Positions 1 to 7,861 of a stretch of DNA of 30,052 nucleotides are shown one piece after another (the stretch's first letter is position 1; each line of letters opens with the position of its first letter). The notes below the pieces were generated by a model. That model ran no database searches and was not told where the DNA came from. It saw nothing but the letters and a program-made list of their open reading frames with translations. A program made the position numbers and the translations under genes. This DNA comes from an uncultured Sutterella sp. (lineage in GTDB: Bacteria; Pseudomonadota; Gammaproteobacteria; Burkholderiales; Burkholderiaceae_F), in contig CAJKCQ010000028.1 in the NCBI GenBank assembly GCA_905198475.1, positions 1-30,052 on the forward strand, read 5' to 3'.

Positions 1-155
1 AAAAACTACTAAAAACATATGGATGATGTTTATTTGGTACAAATTTCGCGATTAGCCGACCGTTCGCCCTGCTCCTCCGGTGAGTCCGGTAGGATTCAGG
101 GAATGCGCCCGTCGCCGCCAGCCGGTGCGGGCTTCCCTTTCTAAAAACGCGCGCT

Positions 156-395
156 ATGAACAACCTCTTCAAGGACTTCTGGAAAATCTGGACGAGCAGG
201 GACCGCCGGATTTCGCTCCTCATGGACGCGGGCATCTGGATCTACGGTATTGCGTCCGACAAGATCCTCTTCACGATCCTCGGCGGCGGCGCGCTCATCT
301 GCGGGGTGTTTGCCTGGTACCTCGAGGCCTTCTCGGACGACGAGGGCGACGATAACGACGCGGGCGGTCACGGCCCAGACCGCGGCGACGGGTAG
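156..395 (+). CDS. small single-pass membrane protein, unknown function
   Basis: I do not recognise this 79-residue protein. It has a basic and aromatic N-terminus (residues 1-25), one clear hydrophobic segment at about 37-59, and an acidic Asp/Glu/Gly-rich tail from about 60. That layout suggests a single-pass inner-membrane protein. The ATG follows AT-rich sequence with no good Shine-Dalgarno, so the start is uncertain. A perfect terminator hairpin lies 25 bp after the stop, which supports a real, short transcription unit. The next gene is convergent tonB. No functional partner can be inferred from context. Confidence 0.5.
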   Translation: MNNLFKDFWKIWTSRDRRISLLMDAGIWIYGIASDKILFTILGGGALICGVFAWYLEAFSDDEGDDNDAGGHGPDRGDG

Positions 396-420
396 CCGCC
401 GCTGCGGCCCGGAAATGCCA

Positions 421-455
421 AAAACCTCCGGAAGCGGACAGCCTCCGGAGGTTTT
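421..455. terminator. bidirectional intrinsic terminator
   Basis: A perfect 12-bp inverted repeat, AAAACCTCCGGA (421-432) and TCCGGAGGTTTT (444-455), encloses an 11-nt loop. The A and T ends give a T-run on either strand. It sits between the rightward small membrane protein and leftward tonB, so it probably ends both. Confidence 0.85.
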
Positions 456-481
456 CGTTGTGTAGGCTCAGTCGTGCGGCG

Positions 482-1447
482 TCAGCCCGCGAGCTTGAAC
501 TGAATCGGGAAGCGCAGCCTCACGGTGTTCCTGGGTTTCCCCCAACTCGACTGGGCGTCGTCCAGGGCGCGCATGGCCGCCTTATCGAGCATCGGGTGGC
601 CGGCGGACTTGAAGAGCTTCAGCTCGGTGAGTTCGCCCTGCGCGTTCACGATGAACTGCACGACGGCCGTGCCCTCAATGTGGAACTGACGGGCCTTTCT
701 CGGGTAGTGGAGCTCACGCTCGACGGCGCGCTTCACCTGCGCGAGGAAGGGATCGTCCACTTCGCCGTAGACCAAGGTCGAGATGCCGCCTTCGGCCGAC
801 GCCGTCTGGGCGCCGGGAGCCGCGGCGGGGCCGGGCGCGGGCGACGGGGGCGCGGCGGAGGGCGCGGGGGGGCCTTCGCGCTTCGCTTCCTTCGAGGGCT
901 CGACCTTCTGCGGCGTCTCGGCCTTCGCCTCAACCTTCTTTTCAACCTTCTTCTCGATCTTCTTTTCCGGCTTGGGCTTGGGCTTCTCGACGGGCTTCAC
1001 GACCTCCTTCTTCACGGGCTTGGGCGGTTCGGGCTTGGGTTCGGGCTTCGGGGGTTCGGGAACAGGTTCGGGCTCAGGGACGGGCTCGGGTTCAGGTTCA
1101 GGCTCGGGCTCGGGAGCGGGCTCGGGAGCGGGCTCGGGCGGCGGCGCCTCGGGCTCCGGCTCCGGAGCAGGCGGCTCGGGTTCGGGCTCGACGGCCTTCT
1201 CCTCGGGCGGAGGCGCCGTCTCGGCGACGGGTTCCGGAGCGGCCTCCTCGGCGGGCATGCCGCCGCCGGAGAGCTGCGCGAAGGAGAGCGACACCGACGC
1301 CGACTCGCCCGCAGGCTTGTACGAGAGCGAAGGCGCCACGTAGAGAACGGCCCAGAGAAACGGCGCGTAGACGCAGCACGCGAGAAGGAACGACTGGAGC
1401 GAGCGCTCAGCGTCCTTCTTTTTCCGTTGCGATGGTGAAGTTCTCAT
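482..1447 (-). CDS. tonB: TonB energy-transducing protein
   Basis: TonB passes proton-motive energy from ExbB/ExbD across the periplasm to outer-membrane receptors. The protein is 321 residues: a short basic N-terminus, one membrane anchor at about 19-41, and a long periplasmic linker at about 70-200. The linker is acidic first (Glu-Pro repeats, about 86-130) and then basic (Lys-Pro and Lys-Lys-Val repeats, about 133-173). A TonB C-terminal domain follows at about 235-321 with the usual YPRKAR motif at 248-253. The ATG at 1447 starts 41 bp inside exbD and gives the anchor a normal position. A longer in-frame start exists, but its first 96 residues are out-of-frame exbD sequence. It is the last gene of exbB-exbD-tonB and presumably serves the receptor upstream. 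Confidence 0.93.
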   Translation of the reverse strand: MRTSPSQRKKKDAERSLQSFLLACCVYAPFLWAVLYVAPSLSYKPAGESASVSLSFAQLSGGGMPAEEAAPEPVAETAPPPEEKAVEPEPEPPAPEPEPEAPPPEPAPEPAPEPEPEPEPEPVPEPEPVPEPPKPEPKPEPPKPVKKEVVKPVEKPKPKPEKKIEKKVEKKVEAKAETPQKVEPSKEAKREGPPAPSAAPPSPAPGPAAAPGAQTASAEGGISTLVYGEVDDPFLAQVKRAVERELHYPRKARQFHIEGTAVVQFIVNAQGELTELKLFKSAGHPMLDKAAMRALDDAQSSWGKPRNTVRLRFPIQFKLAG

Positions 1448-1802
1448 GGTTGTGGGCCTTGAAGAGGTCGATGACCTGGATGAAGCGGTCGAACTTGGAG
1501 TCGCGGTCGATGCGCAGCAGCACGCGTTCTTCACGCGGCAGGTTCGCGATCGCCTCGGAGAGCTCCTCCTTCGACATCTTCGAGCCGTCGAGGAAGAAGT
1601 CGCCCTCGGCGTCGACCTGCACGAGGCGCGGATTCTGGTTCGCCTTCTGCGGGGTGCTTGCGGTCTCCGACTTCGGAAGGTTGATCTGAATCTCGCCCTT
1701 CGCGATGAAGGTCGAGATGGAGAGCACCATGGCAAGGAGCACGAGCATGATGTCGATGAAGGGGACGATGTTCAGAGGCTCCTTCTTCGGAATCTCGATC
1801 AT
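1407..1802 (-). CDS. exbD: ExbD proton-channel subunit
   Basis: ExbD is the inner-membrane subunit that carries the essential proton-binding Asp of the ExbB-ExbD motor. The protein is 131 residues, normal for the family. It has a short cytoplasmic start, one transmembrane helix at about 11-33 with the conserved Asp at 17 (in VPFIDIMLV), and a periplasmic ExbD/TolR domain to the C-terminus. Its ATG overlaps the exbB stop by four bases (ATGA), and its 3' end overlaps tonB by 41 bp. The three genes are therefore almost certainly co-transcribed and translationally coupled. Confidence 0.95.
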   Translation of the reverse strand: MIEIPKKEPLNIVPFIDIMLVLLAMVLSISTFIAKGEIQINLPKSETASTPQKANQNPRLVQVDAEGDFFLDGSKMSKEELSEAIANLPREERVLLRIDRDSKFDRFIQVIDLFKAHNHENFTIATEKEGR

Positions 1803-2239
1803 GCCTTTTCTCCCGGGTGCTGATGCGCTTCACTCCAGCGCGCCGAGAGGACGTTGATCCTTCTCTGCAGGCCGTTGTAGACGATGAGGGTCGGAATCGC
1901 GACCGTGAGGCCGAGCGCGGTCGCCTTCAGGGCGAGCGAGAGGCCCGTCATGATGTCCGAGGCGTTGATGTTGCCCGACTGGCCCATGTCGTAGAAGGTG
2001 ATCATGATGCCGATCACGGTGCCGAGAAGGCCGACGTACGGGGCGTTCGAATAGATGATGTAGAGCGTCGTGAGGTTGTTCGTGAGCGCCTCATCGTAGG
2101 CGTCCTTCGTCGGGTAGTCCTCGGGACGGCACTTCTTCATGAAGAGAAGACGCTCGATCGTGAGCCACACGGTGATGAACCCCATGACGCCGAGGATGAT
2201 GAAGATGGCGTAGTCGACGCTTTCCTTGATGAATTCCAT
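1799..2239 (-). CDS. exbB: ExbB proton-channel subunit, short form
   Basis: This is a MotA/TolQ/ExbB-family protein of 146 residues with three transmembrane helices at about 9-29, 64-85 and 100-121. The conserved SNAPYVGLLGTVIGIM stretch (64-79) and the Thr/Ala/Gly-rich helix ending in VAIP (about 106-116) line the channel pore in known ExbB structures. E. coli ExbB is nearly 100 residues longer, and this form lacks most of the cytoplasmic loop, like the short ExbB of epsilonproteobacteria. It is the first gene of exbB-exbD-tonB and lies 142 bp downstream of the receptor on the same strand, with a hairpin between them. Confidence 0.95.
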   Translation of the reverse strand: MEFIKESVDYAIFIILGVMGFITVWLTIERLLFMKKCRPEDYPTKDAYDEALTNNLTTLYIIYSNAPYVGLLGTVIGIMITFYDMGQSGNINASDIMTGLSLALKATALGLTVAIPTLIVYNGLQRRINVLSARWSEAHQHPGEKA

Positions 2240-2319
2240 TGTTTCTAGTCTCTGAAGGGAATGGAGGGGGTGCTCACTAGGAGGACGCGCCTGAAGGGGG
2301 GCGCTTCTTCTGGTTGGCC

Positions 2320-2343
2320 CCGGGCCGATGAGAGTCGGCCCGG
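2320..2343 (-). terminator. GC-rich hairpin after the receptor gene
   Basis: A perfect 9-bp stem, CCGGGCCGA (2320-2328) and TCGGCCCGG (2335-2343), has a 6-nt loop and lies between the receptor stop and exbB. No T-run follows on the minus strand, so it may be a weak terminator, a pause or a processing site that sets receptor against exbBD-tonB levels. Confidence 0.45.
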
Positions 2344-2381
2344 ATTCTAAATGAGACTCAATCTACGTCTCAACCAAGTTC

Positions 2382-4448
2382 TCAGAAAGTGTACGTGTAC
2401 GAGAGCCAGAGGTTACGCCCGTCGATGTACTCCTTGTAGGCGTTGGCATAGCCGTTGCCACTCAGATCCGGAACCCACTCCAGGCCGACGTCGGTGATGT
2501 TGTTGAGCGCCGCGGAGAAGTGGTGGTTCTTCTGCCAAACGTAGGTCGCGCCGATGTCGATCTTCGTGTAGTTCTTGTACTTGTCGCAGTTGGCGCCTCC
2601 CCTCGTGGACTGTCGTTCGGAGTCGAACTTCGAGGTGCTCTTCACGTATGCGCTGAAGTCCTGATACTGGTAGTCGAGACGCGCGGTGAGCGAGTGGCGC
2701 GGAAGTTCATTGGGACGCTTGGAGTCCTCCCACCCGGTGCCGCGGTCGACCAGTGAGCCCGACAGGATCTCCGCGTGCGTGTAGGTGTAGCCGCCCGTGA
2801 AGCGCAGCCCGTGGAAGGGCGCCGTGGTGAGGAGAAGCTCCACGCCCTTGGCGCGCACCTTGCCGCGGTTGATGTCGCGCGTGTCGCCCGCAGCGTTGAT
2901 TGTTTCGGTGGCGAGCTTGTTCTTAAAGTCCGTCCAGAAGACCCCCAAGGTCACGCTCGCCAGGTTCTGGAGCTCAACCGTGCTCGAAAGCTCCCAGCTC
3001 CAGCTCTCTTCGGGCTTGAGGTCGGGGTTGCCGTAGGCGTCTCCCGACCCCCTCGATCCATACGAATAAATGCCGTCGGTGAGCTTCTTGATCTGCGGCG
3101 TCAGGTAGCCGTTCGCCACGCCGCCCTTGACGCTCAGCGCTTCGAAGGGCTTGTAGACCAGATAGGCGCGCGGAGAGAGGTGCGCGCCGAAGATGTCGCT
3201 CCAGTGCACGCGCCCGCCCAGGGTCGCGATCCAGTTTTCGTTCACGAAGTATTCGCCCTCAGCGTAGGCCGCGAGCGTCGTCTGATCGAGGTTCAGCGGA
3301 TCGGCTACCCCGCTCTTCTTGCGGGTGTAGTCGTCGAAGGTTTCGTAGACCGCCTCGACGCCCGAGGCCAGGGTCATCGAGCCCAGAGCGCCGAACTCAA
3401 GCGGCGTATTGAGGCGGGAGCTGAAGGTCCAGCTGCGGCTCGCCATCATCGGGCTGCCCGTCTGTTCGGTCCAGGGAGCGGCGCCTTGAGCGCTGCTGCC
3501 GTAGGTCTTCACCTGCTCGAGCGCGTTGTACTGCAGATAGGTCTCGAGCGTGCCGACGTCGTACTTGCCCTGATGGCCCAGCACGGCGTTGTACTTGTTC
3601 CACCAGCGGTAGGTCTGAACCGACTTGCTGCTCGAATTCATGGCGCCGCCCTTGTAGCGCGTGTAGTCGCCGTCGACATAGAGGCTGTTGGCGTCGTTCA
3701 CCGTGAGGTCGAGCCGGGCGCCGAGATTGCCCGTGTAGCCATCCGTCGGCGAATGGCCCGCGTAGGGATTCTTACCGTTCGGCGCATTGGGCTTCCTGAG
3801 CTTGTAGGCGTCGCGGTCCTGCCAACGGCCGCGCAGCTGCAGCGAGAGCACGTCCTCCTTGAGGGGGATGCCGAGGTAGACGTTCGTGCCCCAGCGGTTG
3901 CCGTATTTGTCGTCTTCTTCGAACTGCGTACGCTCGATCTGGATCGACCCGGTGAACTTCTCCGGGTGCTTCTTCGTGATGATGTTCACGACGCCGCCCA
4001 CGGCGTCCGAACCCCAGATGGTCGAGGCGGGACCGCGGATCACCTCGATGCGCTCGATCGCGCCCACGGGCGGCATGATCACGGAGCCCGGATCGAAGCC
4101 GTTGTTGACCATGCTCCTGGAGGTGTTCATCCTGCGGCCGTCGACGAGAATCGCCGTGTAGCCCGATTCGAACCCGCGGATGGAGATTTCGGCCGCGCCC
4201 ATTTTGTTCTGGGAGATGTCCACGCCCGGAACGTCGCCCACGGCCGTGCCGATATCGATGATGGGCTTCGTCGCGAGCTCCTCGGCCGTGATCACGGAGA
4301 CGCTCGCCGGCGCCTCGCGGGTGTCCTGGGCGTAGCCCGCGGCGGAAATGACCGAGGTGTCGAGCGTGGTGTAGCCGTCGTCGGCCCAGGCGGCGGAAAC
4401 GGCGGCGGCGAGCGGAAGCAGCAGGAGCGCTTTGCGTTCGAGTTTCAT
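2382..4448 (-). CDS. TonB-dependent outer-membrane receptor, CirA/FepA-like
   Basis: This outer-membrane gated channel probably imports a ferric siderophore. The 688 residues comprise a signal peptide (about 1-22, cleavage after AWA), a possible TonB box near 27-34, and a plug domain with the hallmarks LVDGRR, IERIEVIRGP and AVGGVVNIITKK (about 100-160). A 22-strand barrel follows, ending in aromatic YTYTF, the usual last-strand signal for Bam assembly. The plug resembles catecholate receptors of the CirA/FepA group, and the adjacent CeuE-like binding protein supports a catecholate ligand; the exact substrate cannot be read from sequence. exbB-exbD-tonB lies downstream on the same strand, and the ABC importer is divergent across a region with a Fur-box candidate. 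Confidence 0.95.
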   Translation of the reverse strand: MKLERKALLLLPLAAAVSAAWADDGYTTLDTSVISAAGYAQDTREAPASVSVITAEELATKPIIDIGTAVGDVPGVDISQNKMGAAEISIRGFESGYTAILVDGRRMNTSRSMVNNGFDPGSVIMPPVGAIERIEVIRGPASTIWGSDAVGGVVNIITKKHPEKFTGSIQIERTQFEEDDKYGNRWGTNVYLGIPLKEDVLSLQLRGRWQDRDAYKLRKPNAPNGKNPYAGHSPTDGYTGNLGARLDLTVNDANSLYVDGDYTRYKGGAMNSSSKSVQTYRWWNKYNAVLGHQGKYDVGTLETYLQYNALEQVKTYGSSAQGAAPWTEQTGSPMMASRSWTFSSRLNTPLEFGALGSMTLASGVEAVYETFDDYTRKKSGVADPLNLDQTTLAAYAEGEYFVNENWIATLGGRVHWSDIFGAHLSPRAYLVYKPFEALSVKGGVANGYLTPQIKKLTDGIYSYGSRGSGDAYGNPDLKPEESWSWELSSTVELQNLASVTLGVFWTDFKNKLATETINAAGDTRDINRGKVRAKGVELLLTTAPFHGLRFTGGYTYTHAEILSGSLVDRGTGWEDSKRPNELPRHSLTARLDYQYQDFSAYVKSTSKFDSERQSTRGGANCDKYKNYTKIDIGATYVWQKNHHFSAALNNITDVGLEWVPDLSGNGYANAYKEYIDGRNLWLSYTYTF

Positions 4449-5014
4449 GTGTGGTTTCGTGCTTGGCTGTCGACGTCCGAAGCGCGACCGGCCCGGAAGT
4501 GCTTTGCGTGCGGGACCGGACGCCCTTCCCGGACGCCTTGAGTTGATCTGAAGGGACGGCGGAGCGCCCCGAAGGACGTCCGCTTCACCACCGGCTGCTC
4601 AAGGTCGGGGAAACCCGCATCCGGCTGTCTGTCAGCCCGCATACTAGCCGCTTAAATGGGAATGCTTCTCTTTACGGAAAATGGACGGACAAGTTCGACC
4701 AAGAATTTTGCTTTTTTGCAATTCACTGTTTTTACTTAGATTTACCTAAGGAACTAATTCTTCCTGTGGAGGAACGCCTTTACACTTCTTAACCCGGACA
4801 AACGCGATGCATACGTTCATCTCATTGAATTAGCAGAGTTTTCAGCAAAACGTTCGTTAAGTTTTGTCAACCTGTTGCAAAGAACCGTAACGATAGTGAT
4901 TCTCACTTCCAAACTTGTGCAGAATGAGCGGACTTGAACCGTCTGCGGGAGTTCCAATTCCCTTGCGGCGACTGGGACTCCGCTCGGGCGGAGCCGCCGG
5001 ACGCCTCCGTCCTC
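4449..5014. other. divergent receptor/importer regulatory region
   Basis: This gap has two halves. 4449-4640 is GC-rich and would form a long receptor mRNA leader; a 65-codon minus-strand frame there ends in an ATGA overlap with the receptor start, but its composition looks non-coding. 4655-4920 is much more AT-rich and probably holds both promoters. It contains a Fur-box candidate (4891-4905), a consensus TTGACA read on the minus strand (4870-4865), and a tandem repeat TTTACTTAGA/TTTACCTAAG (4731-4750) of unknown meaning. No gene is supported. Confidence 0.6.
4891..4905. promoter_or_regulatory. candidate Fur box
   Basis: CGATAGTGATTCTCA matches the 7-1-7 Fur consensus TGATAATnATTATCA at 11 of 14 fixed positions. 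It lies between the receptor and the importer. It is 21 bp from a TTGACA on the minus strand and about 110 bp before the importer start, so one repressor site could control both directions in response to iron. Confidence 0.6.
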
Positions 5015-6052
5015 ATGCCCAAGTCAACCGTCGTTCTTCTTCTGCTCACGGCCATCGTGAGCGCCGCCTCGCTCCTCGTGGGGGCGGCCGACATCACGCT
5101 TCATTCGCTCCTCTCGGGCGACGTGGAGTCGCTCGAAGTGCTCTTCATCTCGCGCCTGCCGCGGCTCCTCGCGATCCTCTGCACGGGCGCGGGCATGAGC
5201 ATTGCGGGCCTGATCATGCAGCAGCTCTGCGCGAACAAATTCGTCTCGCCCACGACGGGCGCGACGATCTCCTCGGCGCAGTTCGGCATCCTCCTGGCGC
5301 TCCTCTTTCTGCCCGACTCCACGCTCTGGGGCCGTGCGGCATGCGCCTTCGGCGCGGCGGTTCTCGGCACCTGGATCTTCATCTGGTTCATTCTGCGCAT
5401 GCCCATGAAGGACCCGGTGATGGTGCCGCTCGTAGGCATCATGTTCGGCAACGTGATCGGCGGCACCACGAACTTCCTCGCCTACCGCTTCGACATGACG
5501 CAGGCGCTCTCGACCTGGCTCGTGGGCCACTTCTCGCTCGTGCTGCGCGGGAACTACGAACTCGTCTACCTGGTGGTCCCCCTCGTCGCCCTCGCATGGA
5601 TCTACGCCAAGTGGTTCAACATCGTCGGCATGGGACGCGACTTCTCGAAGAACCTCGGCGTCAACTACACGTTCGTGCTCTTTGCGGGCCTCTCGATCGC
5701 GGCGATGATCACCGCGTCGGTGGTCACCGTCGTGGGGTCGATCTCCTACATCGGCCTCATCGTTCCGAACCTCATCGCGATCTTCAAGGGCGACGACCTG
5801 CGCGCGACGCTCGCCGACACGGCGCTCTTCGGCGCGCTCTTCGTCCTCGTCTGCGACCTGATCGGACGCTTCGTGATCCTGCCCTATGAGCTCCCGATCG
5901 AGCTGATCGTGGGAACGCTCGGCAGCCTCATCTTCATCGTCCTCATCTTCTACCGGCTGCGCTTCGGGCGCCGCAGCCTCGACCGGGAGTCGCTCCTCGC
6001 GCTCTTCGGCCTCACCCGCAGGAAATCCGTCTGCACCCGGGAGGCGCTCTGA
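5015..6052 (+). CDS. ceuB: ferric-siderophore ABC permease (FecCD family), first subunit
   Basis: This FecCD-type inner-membrane permease has 345 residues and many hydrophobic helices. The family signature is visible early (SRLPRLLAILCTGAGMSIAG, about 47-66, then QQLCANKFVSP) and late in the ATPase-coupling region. I chose the ATG at 5015 because the first membrane helix then begins at once, as in CeuB/FatD; the frame is open to a TTG at 4934, but that stretch looks non-coding. No strong ribosome site is visible. The next permease starts two bases after the stop, so the subunits are coupled. With the next three genes it forms a CeuBCDE/FatDCEB-like importer. Confidence 0.9.
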   Translation: MPKSTVVLLLLTAIVSAASLLVGAADITLHSLLSGDVESLEVLFISRLPRLLAILCTGAGMSIAGLIMQQLCANKFVSPTTGATISSAQFGILLALLFLPDSTLWGRAACAFGAAVLGTWIFIWFILRMPMKDPVMVPLVGIMFGNVIGGTTNFLAYRFDMTQALSTWLVGHFSLVLRGNYELVYLVVPLVALAWIYAKWFNIVGMGRDFSKNLGVNYTFVLFAGLSIAAMITASVVTVVGSISYIGLIVPNLIAIFKGDDLRATLADTALFGALFVLVCDLIGRFVILPYELPIELIVGTLGSLIFIVLIFYRLRFGRRSLDRESLLALFGLTRRKSVCTREAL

Positions 6053-6054
6053 AA

Positions 6055-7038
6055 ATGCCGGTCCTCGTCAAAGCCTTCTCGACGCCCCGCAGCAGGCGCC
6101 TCGCCCTCACGACGGGCGTGCTCTGCGCACTCGTGCTGCTCTTCTGCGCGCTCTACCAGTTCGCGTTCGTCAACCCGAAGTTCTTCGCCTATGCGATGGG
6201 GCTGCGCGCGCCGCGCCTCGTCGTGATGTTGACCGCGGGCTTCTCGATCTCGGCCGCGGCGATCGTCTTCCAGACGATCATCCGCAACAACATCGTGACG
6301 CCCTGCCTGCTCGGGATGAACTCCCTCTACCTCCTCATCCACACGGCGGTGGTGTTCTTCCTCGGCTCAGGGAGCGCCTTCGCGACGAACCCGGTGATGG
6401 CCTTCGCCGTGGACATCGTGCTCATGGGCGTGATCGCGACCTTCATCTACTACACGATCTTCCAGAAGACGGGCGGGAACGTCCTCTACGTGCTCCTCAT
6501 CGGCACGGTGCTCTCGACCTTCTTCTCGAGCATGCAGAACTCGCTCACGCGCGTGATGGACCCGAACGAATACGACGCGCTCCTCAACTCCCTCATCGCG
6601 AGCTTCACGAACGTGAACCTCGCCTGCATCATCCCGGGGATCCTGCTTCTCGCCGCAATCGCCTGGTGGCTGCGGCGCGACCTCGCGATCCTCGACATCG
6701 TGAGTCTCGGGCGCGAACAGGCGGTGAGCCTCGGCGTCGACTACGAGCGCACGCTGCGCCGCCTCATGGTGGGCGTCGCGCTCTACATCGCAGTCGCGAC
6801 CGCGCTCGTCGGGCCACTCTCCTTCCTCGGACTCATCACCGCGAACGTCGCGCGGCAGCTGCTGCCGACCTACCGCCACACGTGGCTCATCGCGGGCGCG
6901 GGGCTGGTGGGCATGCTCATCCTCTGCGCGGGCCAGTTCGTCGTGGAGCACGTCATGGTCTACAGCGTCCCCGTGAGCGTCTTCGTGACGATCGGCGGCG
7001 GCCTCTACTTCCTCTACCTCATCCTCACCGCAAAGTAA
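6055..7038 (+). CDS. ceuC: ferric-siderophore ABC permease (FecCD family), second subunit
   Basis: This is the second FecCD-family permease, 327 residues and largely hydrophobic. It pairs with the preceding subunit to form the heterodimeric channel. The motif APRLVVMLTAGFSISAAAIV (about 50-69) matches the first conserved block of the family, and GPLSFLGLITANVARQLLP (about 258-276) matches the coupling loop that docks to the ATPase. It starts two bases after the previous stop and ends 19 bp before the ATPase gene. Homology to CeuC/FatC is inferred from gene order and the CeuE-like partner. Confidence 0.9.
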   Translation: MPVLVKAFSTPRSRRLALTTGVLCALVLLFCALYQFAFVNPKFFAYAMGLRAPRLVVMLTAGFSISAAAIVFQTIIRNNIVTPCLLGMNSLYLLIHTAVVFFLGSGSAFATNPVMAFAVDIVLMGVIATFIYYTIFQKTGGNVLYVLLIGTVLSTFFSSMQNSLTRVMDPNEYDALLNSLIASFTNVNLACIIPGILLLAAIAWWLRRDLAILDIVSLGREQAVSLGVDYERTLRRLMVGVALYIAVATALVGPLSFLGLITANVARQLLPTYRHTWLIAGAGLVGMLILCAGQFVVEHVMVYSVPVSVFVTIGGGLYFLYLILTAK

Positions 7039-7057
7039 TCCGGCGCGGGAAGCGGAC

Positions 7058-7813
7058 ATGTTCAGCATCAAGAACCTCACCAAGACCTACGAGGATCAGA
7101 CGGTCGTCAGCGACGTCTCGATCGACCTGCCCCACGGCAAAGTGATCTCCATGATCGGCCCGAACGGCGCCGGCAAGTCCACCGTGCTCGGCATGATCTC
7201 GCGCCTCATCGCGCGCACCTCGGGCACGGTCGAATTCCGGGGCCGAGACGTCGACGCCTGGGAGAGCCGGGAGCTGGCGCGCCACCTCGCGATCCTCACG
7301 CAGTCGAACAACGTGCAGATGAAGCTCACCGTGCGCGAGCTCGTAGCCTTCGGGCGCTTCCCGCACTCTGGGTCGGCCCTCTCGGCCGCCGACTGGGAGA
7401 TCGTCGACCGCTCGATCCGCTACATGGAGCTCGAGCCCTTCGCCGAGCGCTTCATCGACGAAATGTCGGGCGGCCAGCGTCAGCGCGCCTTCATCGCGAT
7501 GGTCCTCGCGCAGGACACCGAATACATCCTCTTTGACGAGCCGACGAACAACCTCGACATCTACCACGCCACGCAGATGATGAAGCTCGTCCGCCGGCTC
7601 TGCGACGAGCTCGGCAAGACCGTGATCCTCGTGCTCCACGAGATCAATCTCGCCGCCTTCTACTCCGACTTCATCTGCGCCTTCAAGGACGGCCGCATCG
7701 CCGCCTGGGGAAACGTCGCCGAGGTGATGACGCCGGAGACCCTGAAACGCATCTACGGGGTGGAGTTCCAGATCCACGAGATCGACGGCAAGCCCCTCGC
7801 CATCTTCCACTGA
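7058..7813 (+). CDS. ceuD: ferric-siderophore ABC transporter ATPase
   Basis: This ABC ATPase powers the importer from the cytoplasmic face. The 251 residues hold every expected motif: Walker A GPNGAGKST (34-42), Q-loop Gln 82, signature MSGGQRQR (136-143), Walker B YILFDEP (156-162) and switch His 194. The family is FepC/FhuC-like. The ATG is preceded by GGAAG at a suitable distance. It is the third gene of the importer, with 19 bp before it and 48 bp after it. Nothing suggests it serves another transporter. Confidence 0.95.
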   Translation: MFSIKNLTKTYEDQTVVSDVSIDLPHGKVISMIGPNGAGKSTVLGMISRLIARTSGTVEFRGRDVDAWESRELARHLAILTQSNNVQMKLTVRELVAFGRFPHSGSALSAADWEIVDRSIRYMELEPFAERFIDEMSGGQRQRAFIAMVLAQDTEYILFDEPTNNLDIYHATQMMKLVRRLCDELGKTVILVLHEINLAAFYSDFICAFKDGRIAAWGNVAEVMTPETLKRIYGVEFQIHEIDGKPLAIFH

Positions 7814-7861
7814 CTCTCCAACCCAATACGCAACCCTGCACTCTCCGGAGGTCTGATTCCC

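Noticed and set aside
1020..1200. Dense CGGGCTC/GGGTTCG-type DNA repeats.
   Set aside because: They are simply the codons of the TonB Glu-Pro linker, not a CRISPR or other DNA repeat.
458..1438. Plus-strand frame with Gly/Leu/Arg repeats opposite tonB.
   Set aside because: The repeats mirror the Glu-Pro and Lys-Pro codons of the TonB linker; tonB is certain from its C-terminal domain and operon.
1448..1735. N-terminal extension of tonB by 96 residues.
   Set aside because: The extra residues are Arg/Ser-rich translation of exbD in another frame and would bury the membrane anchor inside the protein.
4445..4642. 65-codon minus-strand frame ending in an ATGA overlap with the receptor start.
   Set aside because: The overlap is tempting for a leader peptide, but composition is Arg/Pro-rich and random-looking, with no good ribosome site.
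4449..4660. Receptor leader inspected as a possible cobalamin riboswitch.
   Set aside because: No B12-box sequence is present, and the neighbouring binding protein is CeuE-like, not BtuF-like.
4934..5014. Upstream TTG start for the first permease.
   Set aside because: The added 27 residues are charged and lack family similarity; the ATG at 5015 places the first helix correctly.
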